Below, one piece after another: positions 16,526 through 24,672 of a DNA stretch of 64,000 nt; the first letter of the stretch is position 1, and every line of letters starts with the position of its first letter. Location of the stretch: assembly GCA_034926865.1 (NCBI GenBank), contig JAYFQP010000001.1, positions 1 through 64,000 of the forward strand, written 5' to 3'. This stretch comes from RGIG1902 sp034926865 (GTDB taxonomy: Bacteria > Bacillota > Clostridia > Oscillospirales > Butyricicoccaceae). Position numbers and translations under genes: made by a program. The notes below the pieces were generated by a model. It was not told where the DNA came from. It saw only the letters and a list, made by a program, of their open reading frames with translations, and did not search any database.

Positions 16526-18598
16526 GTGGCATCCAACAACAAAATACTCAGCGCGATCGTGGATCTGGCTGGCAACGTTGACCCGTCGCTCGGGAAAGCG
16601 GTCAAGGAGGCCACCAGCTACCTCGAAAGCATCAATCTCAAGGCCGTGGCCGTCGGCGCTGCCGTCGGAACCATCGCGGTCGCGACCGGGAAGGCAGTCC
16701 TCGACGCCGGCAAGTATCTCTACAATCTCGGCGCCGACTTCGATGACGCCGTAGACACCATCAGGGTCGGAACAGGGGCCACGGGTGACGCGCTCGACGC
16801 CCTGAACGACGACTTTGAAGCGGTCTACAAGAGCGTGCCGACGACCATGGAGGACGCCAGCAGCGCCATCGCCGACTACAACACAAGGCTCGGCCTCACC
16901 GGCGACACGCTGCAAGGCGTTTCCACTCAGGCGCTTCAAGTGAGCGATATGCTCGGTGAAGATCTGAGCGGCGTCATCGAGGGATCGAGCCAAGCCTTCC
17001 AACAGTGGAACATCGACGCCGACGACATGGGCGAGGCCATGGACTACGTTTTCAAGGTCTCGCAGTCCACGGGCGCGGGCTTCACCGACCTCATGGACAC
17101 TGTGCAGCAATTCGGCCCACAGCTTCAGGAAATGGGCTACAGCTTCGACGAGGCGACAGCCATGATCGGCCAACTCGACAAGGCTGGAGTAAATGCCGAC
17201 GAGGTCATGGCGGCCATGAAAAAAAGCGTCTCCTCCCTCGCCAAGGAGGGGATCAGCGCGAAGGATGGCATCAACCAGTATTTTGAGGCCATCCAGAACG
17301 CAGGCAGCGCCACGGAAGCCACCACCATTGCGACGGAAATATTCGGCACGAGAGCAGCGTCCACCATGGCATCGGCCATCCGGGACGGCTCCCTGTCCGT
17401 CGACGAGTTCACAGCCTCTATGGAGGCAAACGGGGAAACCATCAGCGGAGCATCGACCGACACCTACGACTTTGCCGAATACTTGCAGCTCATGAAGCAG
17501 AACCTCGAGGTCGCGCTTCAGCCCATGGCGAGCACCATATTCAGCCAGATCTCAGACATGATGCCGACCATTACGGATATGCTCAATGAGTTCATCCCGA
17601 TCATTATGGACGCGGTCTCGGAGGCCCTTCCGTTCGTGCAGGAGTTCCTCGGAGGGATCGCCGATCTGCTGCCGTCAATCCTTCCCATGATCGCAAGCCT
17701 CGCGAGCTCACTATTGCCGATCCTCGTCAATCTGGTCGGCACGCTGCTCCCCCCACTACTGGATCTGATCCAGACCATCATCCCCCCGCTGATAGAAATC
17801 CTGCAAGCCATTCTCCCACCAATCGCGTCGCTGCTGACCTCGATCCTGCCTATCATTACGCAGATCGTGTCGGCCGTCCTGCCGGTCATGGTGGAGATCA
17901 TCGCGGCGCTGATCCCAGTGCTCACGCCAGTTCTGAACCTTCTGGTCGAGGTGCTGAATAACGCCATCCTGCCGCTGCTGGATCCGGTCATGTCCCTCGT
18001 TGAGGCCCTGCTGCCCGGCATCGTTTCCCTTCTGGGCCTGATCACGCCGATCCTGAGCCCGATCCTCGCACTCCTTCAGCCGATCTCCGACATCATCGGC
18101 GTCATTGTAGGCGCCATTTCCAAGGTCATCGGCTGGGTCAGCAGCGGGCTCGGGTGGATCGTCAAGCTATTCTTCGGAGGCAGCGGAGACACCAGCACGG
18201 CCGAGGCCGTTGCATCCTACGCCACCGGCGGCTTTACGGACGGCATCAGCATCGCCGGCGAGGATCCAAGCTATCCCACCGAGGCCGTCATCAGCTTCAA
18301 TCCCGCGTACCGCAGCGCGAACCTTGCCTACTGGGCACAGGCCGGTCAAATGCTCGGCGCCGTCAGCGACGACACAAACACCGATGACCTGTTCGGAGGC
18401 AGCGGCTCCACGTCCGTCGTGTACGACATCAGCGGACTCAGCTTCTCGCCTCAGATCACCGTAAACGGAGACGCGGACGAAAACGAGCTGATCCGCAAGC
18501 TCAAGGAGCTGGAGCCGGAGTTTGTTGACTTCGTGCTTGCAGCCATCGCACGCAGAGAGGAGGGCGCCTATGTCACAGCAGACAGTCGGATATATTGA
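16526..18598 (+). CDS. Tail tape measure protein
   Basis: I prefer GTG 16526 (product VASNNKILSAIVDLAG...), 11 bases after GGAGGAGG, to GTG 16514 inside that site. The 690-residue protein has a TP901-type tape measure core (about residues 85-300, with ADYNTRLGLTG). Repeated hydrophobic segments rich in Leu/Ile/Pro span about residues 330-540, and the C-terminal end is ordered. Tape measure length sets tail length; 690 residues imply a tail near 100 nm if about 1.5 angstrom per residue applies. Confidence 0.88.
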   Translation: MASNNKILSAIVDLAGNVDPSLGKAVKEATSYLESINLKAVAVGAAVGTIAVATGKAVLDAGKYLYNLGADFDDAVDTIRVGTGATGDALDALNDDFEAVYKSVPTTMEDASSAIADYNTRLGLTGDTLQGVSTQALQVSDMLGEDLSGVIEGSSQAFQQWNIDADDMGEAMDYVFKVSQSTGAGFTDLMDTVQQFGPQLQEMGYSFDEATAMIGQLDKAGVNADEVMAAMKKSVSSLAKEGISAKDGINQYFEAIQNAGSATEATTIATEIFGTRAASTMASAIRDGSLSVDEFTASMEANGETISGASTDTYDFAEYLQLMKQNLEVALQPMASTIFSQISDMMPTITDMLNEFIPIIMDAVSEALPFVQEFLGGIADLLPSILPMIASLASSLLPILVNLVGTLLPPLLDLIQTIIPPLIEILQAILPPIASLLTSILPIITQIVSAVLPVMVEIIAALIPVLTPVLNLLVEVLNNAILPLLDPVMSLVEALLPGIVSLLGLITPILSPILALLQPISDIIGVIVGAISKVIGWVSSGLGWIVKLFFGGSGDTSTAEAVASYATGGFTDGISIAGEDPSYPTEAVISFNPAYRSANLAYWAQAGQMLGAVSDDTNTDDLFGGSGSTSVVYDISGLSFSPQITVNGDADENELIRKLKELEPEFVDFVLAAIARREEGAYVTADSRIY

Positions 18599-18794
18599 TA
18601 AAATCGCGCAGGCGGGCGACACGTTCGACTCGCTGGCACTCGCGGCATACAACGAGGAAACGATGGCCACATACATCATGCGGGCCAATCCCGACCTCGT
18701 AGACCTGCTCGTATTCGAGGGCGGCGAAAACGTCAAGATCCCCATACTCGAAGCTGTGGAGACGCCCGACACTCTCCCCCCGTGGAGGCGCTGA
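18570..18794 (+). CDS. LysM-domain tail protein (gpX-like)
   Basis: ATG 18570 follows GAGAGGAGGGCGCCT and overlaps the end of the tape measure. The 74-residue product contains a single LysM-like domain (AGDTFDSLALAAYNEE... then IPIL near residue 58). In P2-like phages the small LysM protein X lies just before the baseplate hub gene D and binds at the tail tube tip. The position here is the same. Confidence 0.8.
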   Translation: MSQQTVGYIDKIAQAGDTFDSLALAAYNEETMATYIMRANPDLVDLLVFEGGENVKIPILEAVETPDTLPPWRR

Positions 18795-18795
18795 C

Positions 18796-19716
18796 ATGAA
18801 GCTCATTTATGAAGGCACCGACATCTGGGCAGACGTCAGCGTCAACCGAATTATCCACGATATGTACGCAGAAAAGCACGCCGACACCCTGACCATTCGG
18901 CTCAACGACACGCGCAAACTCTGGGACGGGTGGACGCCGGCCCCGGACGACACCATCGCCGTCGAGGACGGAGCCGCTAAAAGCGGCACCATGTACGTCG
19001 ATGGGATGACCCCTGAAAACGGGCTCTATGTCATAAGGGCCACGTCCACCCCCCAGACCATGAAGGTTAAAAACACAAAATCGTGGGAAAAGGTGAAGCT
19101 CACCCAACTCGCACAGGAGATCGCAGCTCGACACGGTTTGACGCTCTCAACCTACGGCATCACCGACCGACTCTATGAGTACGTCGCGCAGGAAAACCTC
19201 GCGGATCTCGCCTTCCTTCAGCAGCGCTGCACCCTCGAGGGAGCGGCGTTTTTGGTCTATGACGGGAAGCTCGTCCTCTACGACGAGGCGTACATGGAGA
19301 GCCGGACACCAAGCAAGACCCTCAAGATCCCAAACAACGGAAGTTTCGAGTTCGTCGACAACGCGGCCAAAGGTTACGGCAGCGTGACCGTGAACAACGG
19401 CGGGTTTACCGGCACATTCAGCGCGGGAAACGGGCTCTCTAAAGAGCTCGTCCGCGTGCTGAACGTGCAGATCGGCAGCCAAGACGAGGCCGATCGCTTC
19501 GCGAAGGGCATCCTCCGGGACGCGAACAAAGACGCGACCACCGGAACCTTCTGGACAAGCGGACTGTTGCGAGAATACGCCGCCGGCAGCGTGGTCGATA
19601 TCACCACAGAGGGCGCCAGCTCGTGGGACGGCGCCGGCTTTATATCGGCCATGCGGCACGATTACACCAAGAAGTCCACGAAGGTCACAATCAGAAAACC
19701 GCTGGAGGGCTACTAA
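18796..19716 (+). CDS. Baseplate hub / late control protein gpD-like
   Basis: The 306-residue protein is in the position and length class of P2 gpD, the hub between tube and spike. The first 90 residues are a beta domain; YVAQENLADLAFLQQRCTLE near residue 133 is the classic gpD-family helix motif. It follows the LysM gene by one base and overlaps the spike gene start. Confidence 0.82.
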   Translation: MKLIYEGTDIWADVSVNRIIHDMYAEKHADTLTIRLNDTRKLWDGWTPAPDDTIAVEDGAAKSGTMYVDGMTPENGLYVIRATSTPQTMKVKNTKSWEKVKLTQLAQEIAARHGLTLSTYGITDRLYEYVAQENLADLAFLQQRCTLEGAAFLVYDGKLVLYDEAYMESRTPSKTLKIPNNGSFEFVDNAAKGYGSVTVNNGGFTGTFSAGNGLSKELVRVLNVQIGSQDEADRFAKGILRDANKDATTGTFWTSGLLREYAAGSVVDITTEGASSWDGAGFISAMRHDYTKKSTKVTIRKPLEGY

Positions 19717-20096
19717 TGGCAGGCATCAACAAGGGAAAAATCTCGTCCATAAGTGGGAACACCGCCCGCGTTCTGCCGGCGACCGCCTCGGCATCCGTCT
19801 CGAGGCCCTACACCATACCGTGGTACTTGCGCGGAGAAATGGGAGGGCTAAGCGTCGGGAGCGAGGTGGTATTTGCTACGTTCGACGACGCAAGTGGCAT
19901 CGTCCTCGCCCGGATGGACGGCGACTGGCCGGGCACCATCCCGGACAACATCACAATCACGGGCACCGTGCAGGCCACGGCTGCCGTAACCATCGCAGCG
20001 GCCCTGACGGCCTCCAGCGCCACCGTCGCCGGCGTCAGTGTCGAAGGGCACAAGCACACCGACAGCGTGGGCGGGGAAACGTCCGCCCCACATTAA
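19716..20096 (+). CDS. Baseplate spike protein gpV-like
   Basis: ATG 19716 overlaps the gpD stop. The 126-residue protein starts with an OB-fold-like beta domain (KGKISSISGNTARV) and ends in a repetitive beta stretch with VEGHKHTDS, the His-containing metal-binding tip seen in gpV spikes. It should form the trimeric membrane-piercing needle. It is shorter than P2 gpV (211 aa) but comparable to other Gram-positive phage spikes. Confidence 0.75.
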   Translation: MAGINKGKISSISGNTARVLPATASASVSRPYTIPWYLRGEMGGLSVGSEVVFATFDDASGIVLARMDGDWPGTIPDNITITGTVQATAAVTIAAALTASSATVAGVSVEGHKHTDSVGGETSAPH

Positions 20097-20109
20097 GGAG
20101 GTGAGAGTC

Positions 20110-20655
20110 ATGGCCGTCATGGCCCAGTGGCTCAGCAAAACATGGGAAGTCTCGGCCAACAAGATCACCGCCCTCACGGGGATCTCCACCGGGCTCGCCC
20201 TCGAAACGGAGACCAACGACGACGCGGACGGATCCCCCTCCACCAACATCAGGGGCTACGCCGCGCGGTCGCTGCCGCTCTCCATGAAATACGGCATCGC
20301 CGCAGGCACGCCGGACGTGCGCGGCGAGTACGAGAGCTGGGAGGCTCTGGTGGGCGCCTACGCGCCGTTTTACCTTGCGGGCCGGCGGCTGGGCGCAAAG
20401 AAGTACCTGCTCACGCAGGTCAGCGCGTCGGACATCGTTCTCAGCAACGCCGGGAGGTGGATCGAGTGCACGGTCAGCATCACCCTCGAGGAGTATGCCG
20501 CCGAGGCATCCGGCGACAAAGGGACGGTTACGGGCCAGTCGCTCAGCAGCGCGGTCGCCGTTTCTTCGGCATCCGCCGCCGCGAACGCTTCAAGCGCCCT
20601 GAATGTCGGAGCGAGCACGGCCGACAAGGCGGCCCGCAAGGTCTCGACGCTCTGA
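20110..20655 (+). CDS. Tail protein, gpU-like (tentative)
   Basis: ATG 20110 follows TAAGGAGGTGAGAGTC. The 181-residue protein has a globular beta-rich body and an Ala/Ser-rich C-terminal tail of about 45 residues. Its body pattern (region around AARSLPLSMKYGIAAG, then WEALVGAYAPFYLAG) resembles P2 gpU-type tail completion proteins. The position between spike and gpW is unusual for gpU, so the call rests on pattern only. Confidence 0.45.
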   Translation: MAVMAQWLSKTWEVSANKITALTGISTGLALETETNDDADGSPSTNIRGYAARSLPLSMKYGIAAGTPDVRGEYESWEALVGAYAPFYLAGRRLGAKKYLLTQVSASDIVLSNAGRWIECTVSITLEEYAAEASGDKGTVTGQSLSSAVAVSSASAAANASSALNVGASTADKAARKVSTL

Positions 20656-20669
20656 AAGGAGTGAAGCCA

Positions 20670-20942
20670 ATGCTATCCACCGGAAACGGAAAGACGCAGG
20701 TATGCGTCAACAATCTGCTGCAAACCACTCGCGGCACCATCCCATACGAACGGGTCAAGGGTATTGATCCGCGTCTGTTCGACCAGCCGGCCGTTGCGGC
20801 GAAGGAGTCCGTGATGGCAGACATCGAGTGGCTCCTTGAAACCTTTGAGCCGCGAGCCGACCTCAGCACGATTGACCTCGAAGATCTCGCGATCCAGACG
20901 GGCGACGTCAGCCTGACGGCGTCCATCGACACAAAGAACTGA
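20670..20942 (+). CDS. Baseplate wedge protein gpW/gp25-like
   Basis: ATG 20670 after GAAAGGAGTGAAGCCA. The 90-residue protein precedes the gpJ-like gene, as gpW does in P2 and gp25 in T4. It has the small alpha/beta layout expected, ending in strand-rich DLAIQTGDVSLTASI. Such proteins help form the wedge that triggers sheath contraction. Confidence 0.65.
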   Translation: MLSTGNGKTQVCVNNLLQTTRGTIPYERVKGIDPRLFDQPAVAAKESVMADIEWLLETFEPRADLSTIDLEDLAIQTGDVSLTASIDTKN

Positions 20943-20955
20943 AAGGAGGGGTATC

Positions 20956-22356
20956 GTGAGCACCTCGGAAAGCACCAACACCTACGGCGACGACATCGAC
21001 CTCGTGGAAGTTGACGCCAGCACGATCAAGAGCCTGATCATCAGCCAACTCGAGAGCGGAGTGAGCGAGCCGCTGTACCCCGGCGACGAGCGCCGGATCT
21101 TCGGTGAGGCCATGAGCCCCATCCTGATCCAGCTCTACACGAAGATGAACGACGCAGCGCGTCAGGTCATGCTCCGCTATGCACGCGGAACCGTCCTCGA
21201 CGCGATCGGCGCTCGGCTGGGCGTTTCCCGGCTTGAGGCCGAAAAAGCAACGACTACGCTGCGCTTCTCTGTCACGACCCCACAGGCCACCAACATTGTC
21301 ATCCCAAAATGGACGAAGGTGACATCGGACGGCGAGATCTACTTCGCCACCGACGCCGCTGCCGTTCTTCAGGCCGGCGCATACTCCGTAGACGTTCCGG
21401 CGTCCGGCACCGAGGGCGGCAGCCAGTTCAACGGCTACCAAGCCGGCGTGCTGGTCACTCTGACCGATCAGATCCCGTACATCGGCAGCGTCACCAACCT
21501 CACAACCACCAGCGGGGGAACCGACGGGGAACCGTACACGACCACAGGCGACAGCAACTACCGCGAGCGCATTATCCTCGCGCCGTCAAAGCTCTCAACG
21601 GCCGGGCCGGCCGGCGCCTACGAATACTGGGCGCAGGCAGCCGACCCTTCGATCACCGACGTCAAGGTCTCCAGCGACGTCGAAACGGTCGAGACCACGC
21701 TGAGCGTCGTCTCCGGCAGCGCCTACATGGGTGGCGACCACCTGCTGGCGGACACGCTGAAGGTGTACGCGCCCGGCAGCGCGTCAGCAGCAGCACCGGA
21801 GACCGACTACACGGAAAGCTATACCGACGGCTTGCTCTCCATCGGCATCGTCTCAGGCGGCGCACTAAGCTCCGAGACGTCGATCGACGTGAAGATCGAC
21901 CGCACCATGGAAAACCGTGTGACGGCCTACGTCCTGACGGGCGCCGGCGTGCTTCCGAGCGACGAGATCCTCGGGAAGGTGATGGAGTCGATCAACGCGA
22001 GCGACGTGCGGCCCATGACCGATCTCGTCAAGGCAAAAGCTCCGAGCGTCAAGCTCTACGACGTCGAGCTCTGCTACTATACAACGGCGGCCAACGAGTC
22101 CGCAGTCATCACGAACGTCGAAGGCTCCGGCGGCGCAATCGAGCAGTACAACGAGTGGCAGCAGTCAGCCCTCGGCCGCGACATCAACCCCGACCAGCTC
22201 CGCCGCCTGATCCTGTCCCCGGACTGGGATGATGATCTGGCAGGCGCCGTCCGCGTCACCGTAACGTCTCCGCAGTTCGAGGAGGTGGACGACGTGAGCG
22301 TGGCCAAGTTTTCGGGCACGCTGGTCGTCACCCATAAGGTGGTGGAGGATGTATGA
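20956..22356 (+). CDS. Baseplate J-like protein (Mu gp47 / P2 gpJ)
   Basis: GTG 20956 lies after AAAGGAGGGGTATC. The 466-residue protein has the baseplate J signatures: N-terminal helices, RYARGTVLDAIGARLGVSR near residue 75, and the central region with TGDSNYRERI near residue 195. It builds the baseplate wedges. The stop overlaps the next start (ATGA-type overlap). Confidence 0.88.
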   Translation: MSTSESTNTYGDDIDLVEVDASTIKSLIISQLESGVSEPLYPGDERRIFGEAMSPILIQLYTKMNDAARQVMLRYARGTVLDAIGARLGVSRLEAEKATTTLRFSVTTPQATNIVIPKWTKVTSDGEIYFATDAAAVLQAGAYSVDVPASGTEGGSQFNGYQAGVLVTLTDQIPYIGSVTNLTTTSGGTDGEPYTTTGDSNYRERIILAPSKLSTAGPAGAYEYWAQAADPSITDVKVSSDVETVETTLSVVSGSAYMGGDHLLADTLKVYAPGSASAAAPETDYTESYTDGLLSIGIVSGGALSSETSIDVKIDRTMENRVTAYVLTGAGVLPSDEILGKVMESINASDVRPMTDLVKAKAPSVKLYDVELCYYTTAANESAVITNVEGSGGAIEQYNEWQQSALGRDINPDQLRRLILSPDWDDDLAGAVRVTVTSPQFEEVDDVSVAKFSGTLVVTHKVVEDV

Positions 22357-22952
22357 AATTAAGTGAAACCGACATTCTCCAGCTTCTCCCGGAGTTCATG
22401 CGCAGCGACGAGGCAAACAAGGCCTTGAGCGCCGCCGTCAACATGATCGCGATCGACGCATACGGCAAGATCCGCACCATGTCGATCTGGGATCGCATTG
22501 ACGAGCTCGACGACACCGTCCTTGACGAGCTGGCCTACGAGCTCGGGATCGGCTGGTATAACTCCATGGCAGACATCGCCACGAAGCGCGAGGTCATCAA
22601 GGCCAGCGACCTCGTCCATGCAAAGCTCGGAACCCCATGGGCCGTTGAAAAGCTCATGGGGGATTATTTTGGCAGCGCGGTCGTCCGCGAGTGGTGGGTC
22701 TACGCCGGAGAGCCCGGACATTTTAAGCTGCTGAGCACCAACCCGGAGATCACCAACGAGAAACTCGAGAAGGCGATGGCGCTGCTGGGGATATGCAAGC
22801 GGAAAAGCTCGCAGCTTGACGACATTGCCATCGTTCTCACCGGCGACCAGCAGCTATACGGAGGCATGGCCGTCCGTGACTGGACGATCGAAACCACGAC
22901 CCTCGGAGACATTACGGCCATCGCAGCCGAAGCCGCCGCGCTGAATACTTGA
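22353..22952 (+). CDS. Tail protein gpI-like
   Basis: ATG 22353 overlaps the gpJ stop. The 199-residue protein follows gpJ exactly as gpI does in P2. It shows the family features LLPEFMRSD near the start, DELAYELGIGWYN near residue 57 and GTPWAVEKLMGDYFG near residue 93. It links baseplate and fibre. Confidence 0.8.
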   Translation: MKLSETDILQLLPEFMRSDEANKALSAAVNMIAIDAYGKIRTMSIWDRIDELDDTVLDELAYELGIGWYNSMADIATKREVIKASDLVHAKLGTPWAVEKLMGDYFGSAVVREWWVYAGEPGHFKLLSTNPEITNEKLEKAMALLGICKRKSSQLDDIAIVLTGDQQLYGGMAVRDWTIETTTLGDITAIAAEAAALNT

Positions 22953-22966
22953 GAAAGGAGCAGAGC

Positions 22967-23710
22967 ATGAGCAAATTCGTCAATCAAGACATCACCACGA
23001 AGGGCTTGCAAATGCTGGCCAACGCAATCGCCGGCAGCAGCATCGCCTTCACCAAGATCGTCCTCGGATCCGGCTACACCGTGCAGACGGCTCGGAACGT
23101 CGAGGAGGTCGTCACGCCGGTCGTGGAGCTTGAGATCCTGAAGCTCACAACCAACGGGGACGGCGCCGCCGTCGTCGGCACAACGTTCTCCAATACCAAC
23201 CTGAGCACCGACTTCTACTACCGGGAGCTGGGCGTGTATGCCGAAAGCCCGGAGCTGGGCGAGATCCTGTACAGCTACGGCAACGCCGGCGACTATGCAG
23301 AGATGATCCCCGCCGCAAACGATGGCGGCGATAATCTCAAGGAAAAGACCATCGACGCCATTGTGGCCATCGGTTCGGCCTCCAATGTCAGCGCCTACAT
23401 AAACACCGAGGCATTCGCCACGGTCGCGCAGGTAGCCGCAGCGCTGGAGGCAGCTCAGGCGGCCCAGACGGCCGCAGAGGGCGCACAAACGGCAGCGGAG
23501 GCGGCGGAGCAGGAGGCGGCCGACGCAGACGCCAAGGTCACGGCGGCGACCAACCAGATCTCGACGAACACCGCCAACATTCAGATCCTATGGGACGCCA
23601 TTTTCAACGACATCACGACAAACCCGTTCAGCATTACCTTCTCGACCCTCGCCGGCATCACGCTTGCGGCCGGCATCTGGAACACCACATACAACCGGGT
23701 AGAGTGCTGA
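22967..23710 (+). CDS. Tail fibre / collar N-terminal domain protein
   Basis: ATG 22967 after AGAAAGGAGCAGAGC. Residues 1-150 match the phage tail-collar/fibre attachment domain (FTKIVLGSGYT, then FYYRELGVYA), which docks fibres to gpI/gpJ. An Ala/Gln/Glu coiled coil of about 45 residues follows (repeated AAQAAQTAAEGAQTAAEAA-like heptads), and the end is short. It carries no receptor-binding head of its own, so the DGR-diversified gene downstream may supply the adhesin. Confidence 0.75.
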   Translation: MSKFVNQDITTKGLQMLANAIAGSSIAFTKIVLGSGYTVQTARNVEEVVTPVVELEILKLTTNGDGAAVVGTTFSNTNLSTDFYYRELGVYAESPELGEILYSYGNAGDYAEMIPAANDGGDNLKEKTIDAIVAIGSASNVSAYINTEAFATVAQVAAALEAAQAAQTAAEGAQTAAEAAEQEAADADAKVTAATNQISTNTANIQILWDAIFNDITTNPFSITFSTLAGITLAAGIWNTTYNRVEC

Positions 23711-23973
23711 TGGATAACCTTGAGGGCTACGTCCCTATTCCGCCGGGCGAGGCCTCATGCACCATCGCCCATCTGTTTGTTGAGCTTCGGCCGCCCTGCC
23801 CGTGCCGCGCCGACATGGTGGTCATCACGGGCATGACCTACGACGGAGCGGAAGCCACCGTCACCATCAAGGGAGAGGAGGTTCGATATTATGGCCCAGT
23901 CGAGACGATCGCGAGGATCCGGGCCGGGTACTGTTCCCGGCACGCCTCCCTATGGCCGCCGGGAGCTCCCTGA
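23710..23973 (+). CDS. Hypothetical small protein overlapping the avd gene
   Basis: ATG 23710 overlaps the fibre stop (TGATGG). The 87-residue product has a short beta-like body up to about residue 60 (DMVVITGMTYDGAEATVTIKG). Its last 27 codons overlap the avd reading frame in another phase. No family is recognised; the overlap makes the C-terminus doubtful. Confidence 0.45.
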   Translation: MDNLEGYVPIPPGEASCTIAHLFVELRPPCPCRADMVVITGMTYDGAEATVTIKGEEVRYYGPVETIARIRAGYCSRHASLWPPGAP

Positions 23974-24361
23974 AATGAAAGTCATGACCAAGGCGAAGGA
24001 GCTGGAGCTCTACACGCTCCGCAAGACCAGCGGAGAAAAGGCGTTCCCGAAAAAGTACCGGATCACACTGGTCAACCGGATCCAGAACACCGCGCTCGAC
24101 ATCACCGACAACCTCATGGAGGTCAACGACCTCAGCCTTAACGACGAAGAAGAACGCGCCATGCGCTTCAGAGCTCACCGGGCGGCCCTTCGGGCCTGCC
24201 GGAGGCTGCTGCGCATGATTGAGCTCTCAAAGAGCCTCGAGCTCATTGACGCCGACTGCTTCGCATACTGGGGAACCATGGCCACCGACGTCAAGAACAT
24301 GGCGGCGGCATGGTATAAGTCCGACAGCAACAGGGCCGCCAAGGGCGGCTCCGGCCGCTGA
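23891..24361 (+). CDS. avd: DGR accessory variability determinant (Avd-like)
   Basis: ATG 23891 has GAGAGGAGG upstream; an internal ATG at 23975 has almost none. After a basic, Pro-rich leader of about 28 residues the protein becomes a four-helix bundle of about 125 residues (TKAKELELYTLRKTSGEKAFPKK, in two parts, to the helix around WYKSDS). This is the Avd/four-helix family that binds the DGR reverse transcriptase and template RNA and is required for mutagenic retrohoming. The template repeat begins 33 bases after its stop and the reverse transcriptase follows. The gene order avd-TR-RT-VR differs from BPP-1, where the variable gene comes first. Confidence 0.85.
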   Translation: MAQSRRSRGSGPGTVPGTPPYGRRELPEMKVMTKAKELELYTLRKTSGEKAFPKKYRITLVNRIQNTALDITDNLMEVNDLSLNDEEERAMRFRAHRAALRACRRLLRMIELSKSLELIDADCFAYWGTMATDVKNMAAAWYKSDSNRAAKGGSGR

Positions 24362-24393
24362 TCGGCATAGGGGCGGGCTCTGTCATGCGTCTC

Positions 24394-24488
24394 ACGCGTC
24401 GAACTCGTACAACGTGCGCAACGTCAACACCGATGGCTCTCTGAACAACAACAACGCCTACAATGGGAACAACGGCCTTCGGCCCGCT
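24394..24488 (+). repeat. DGR template repeat (TR)
   Basis: These 95 bases match 26467-26561 with no gap. By my count there are 12 differences: 11 at template adenines (to T six times, to G four times, to C once) and one silent C-to-T at 24425. The TR contains 27 A, so 11 of 27 A but 1 of 68 other bases differ. The codons opposite are mostly AAC, the classic DGR design that can yield many residues without stops. The 3' end is A-free (from GGCCTTCGGCC), as expected of the homing initiation region. Confidence 0.95.
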
Positions 24489-24672
24489 CTGGTGGAAGGT
24501 GTGACTGAGTAAGCGAAAGCCGAAAACGGAGCCCCACCATCAAAGGAGAGCTCGTCCCAATGGAACCGACGCCGAATGTCCGGCTGCCGGGGAAGTTAAA
24601 CACAAGATCGCCGACGCTGAAGCGACGCACGCCAAAGCGCGGCCCAAGCTATACGCGGCGAGGTATTTTTTT
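24489..24672 (+). other. DGR spacer between TR and RT, with a leader reading frame
   Basis: In studied DGRs the roughly 140-180 bases 3' of the TR are part of the template RNA and bind RT-Avd. Here the 184-base spacer also contains AAGGAGAGC and ATG 24560, opening a basic reading frame (MEPTPNVRLPGKL...). That frame runs across the RT start in a different phase. At 24667-24673 it reads T-TTT-TTA, a possible -1 slip site whose shifted frame is exactly ATG 24673 of the RT. Whether this leader is translated is unknown. Confidence 0.5.

Noticed and set aside
24219..24512. Reading frame through the template repeat ending LRPALVEGVTE
   Set aside because: The TR is an RNA template; this frame only mirrors the VR protein because of homology and has no plausible start.
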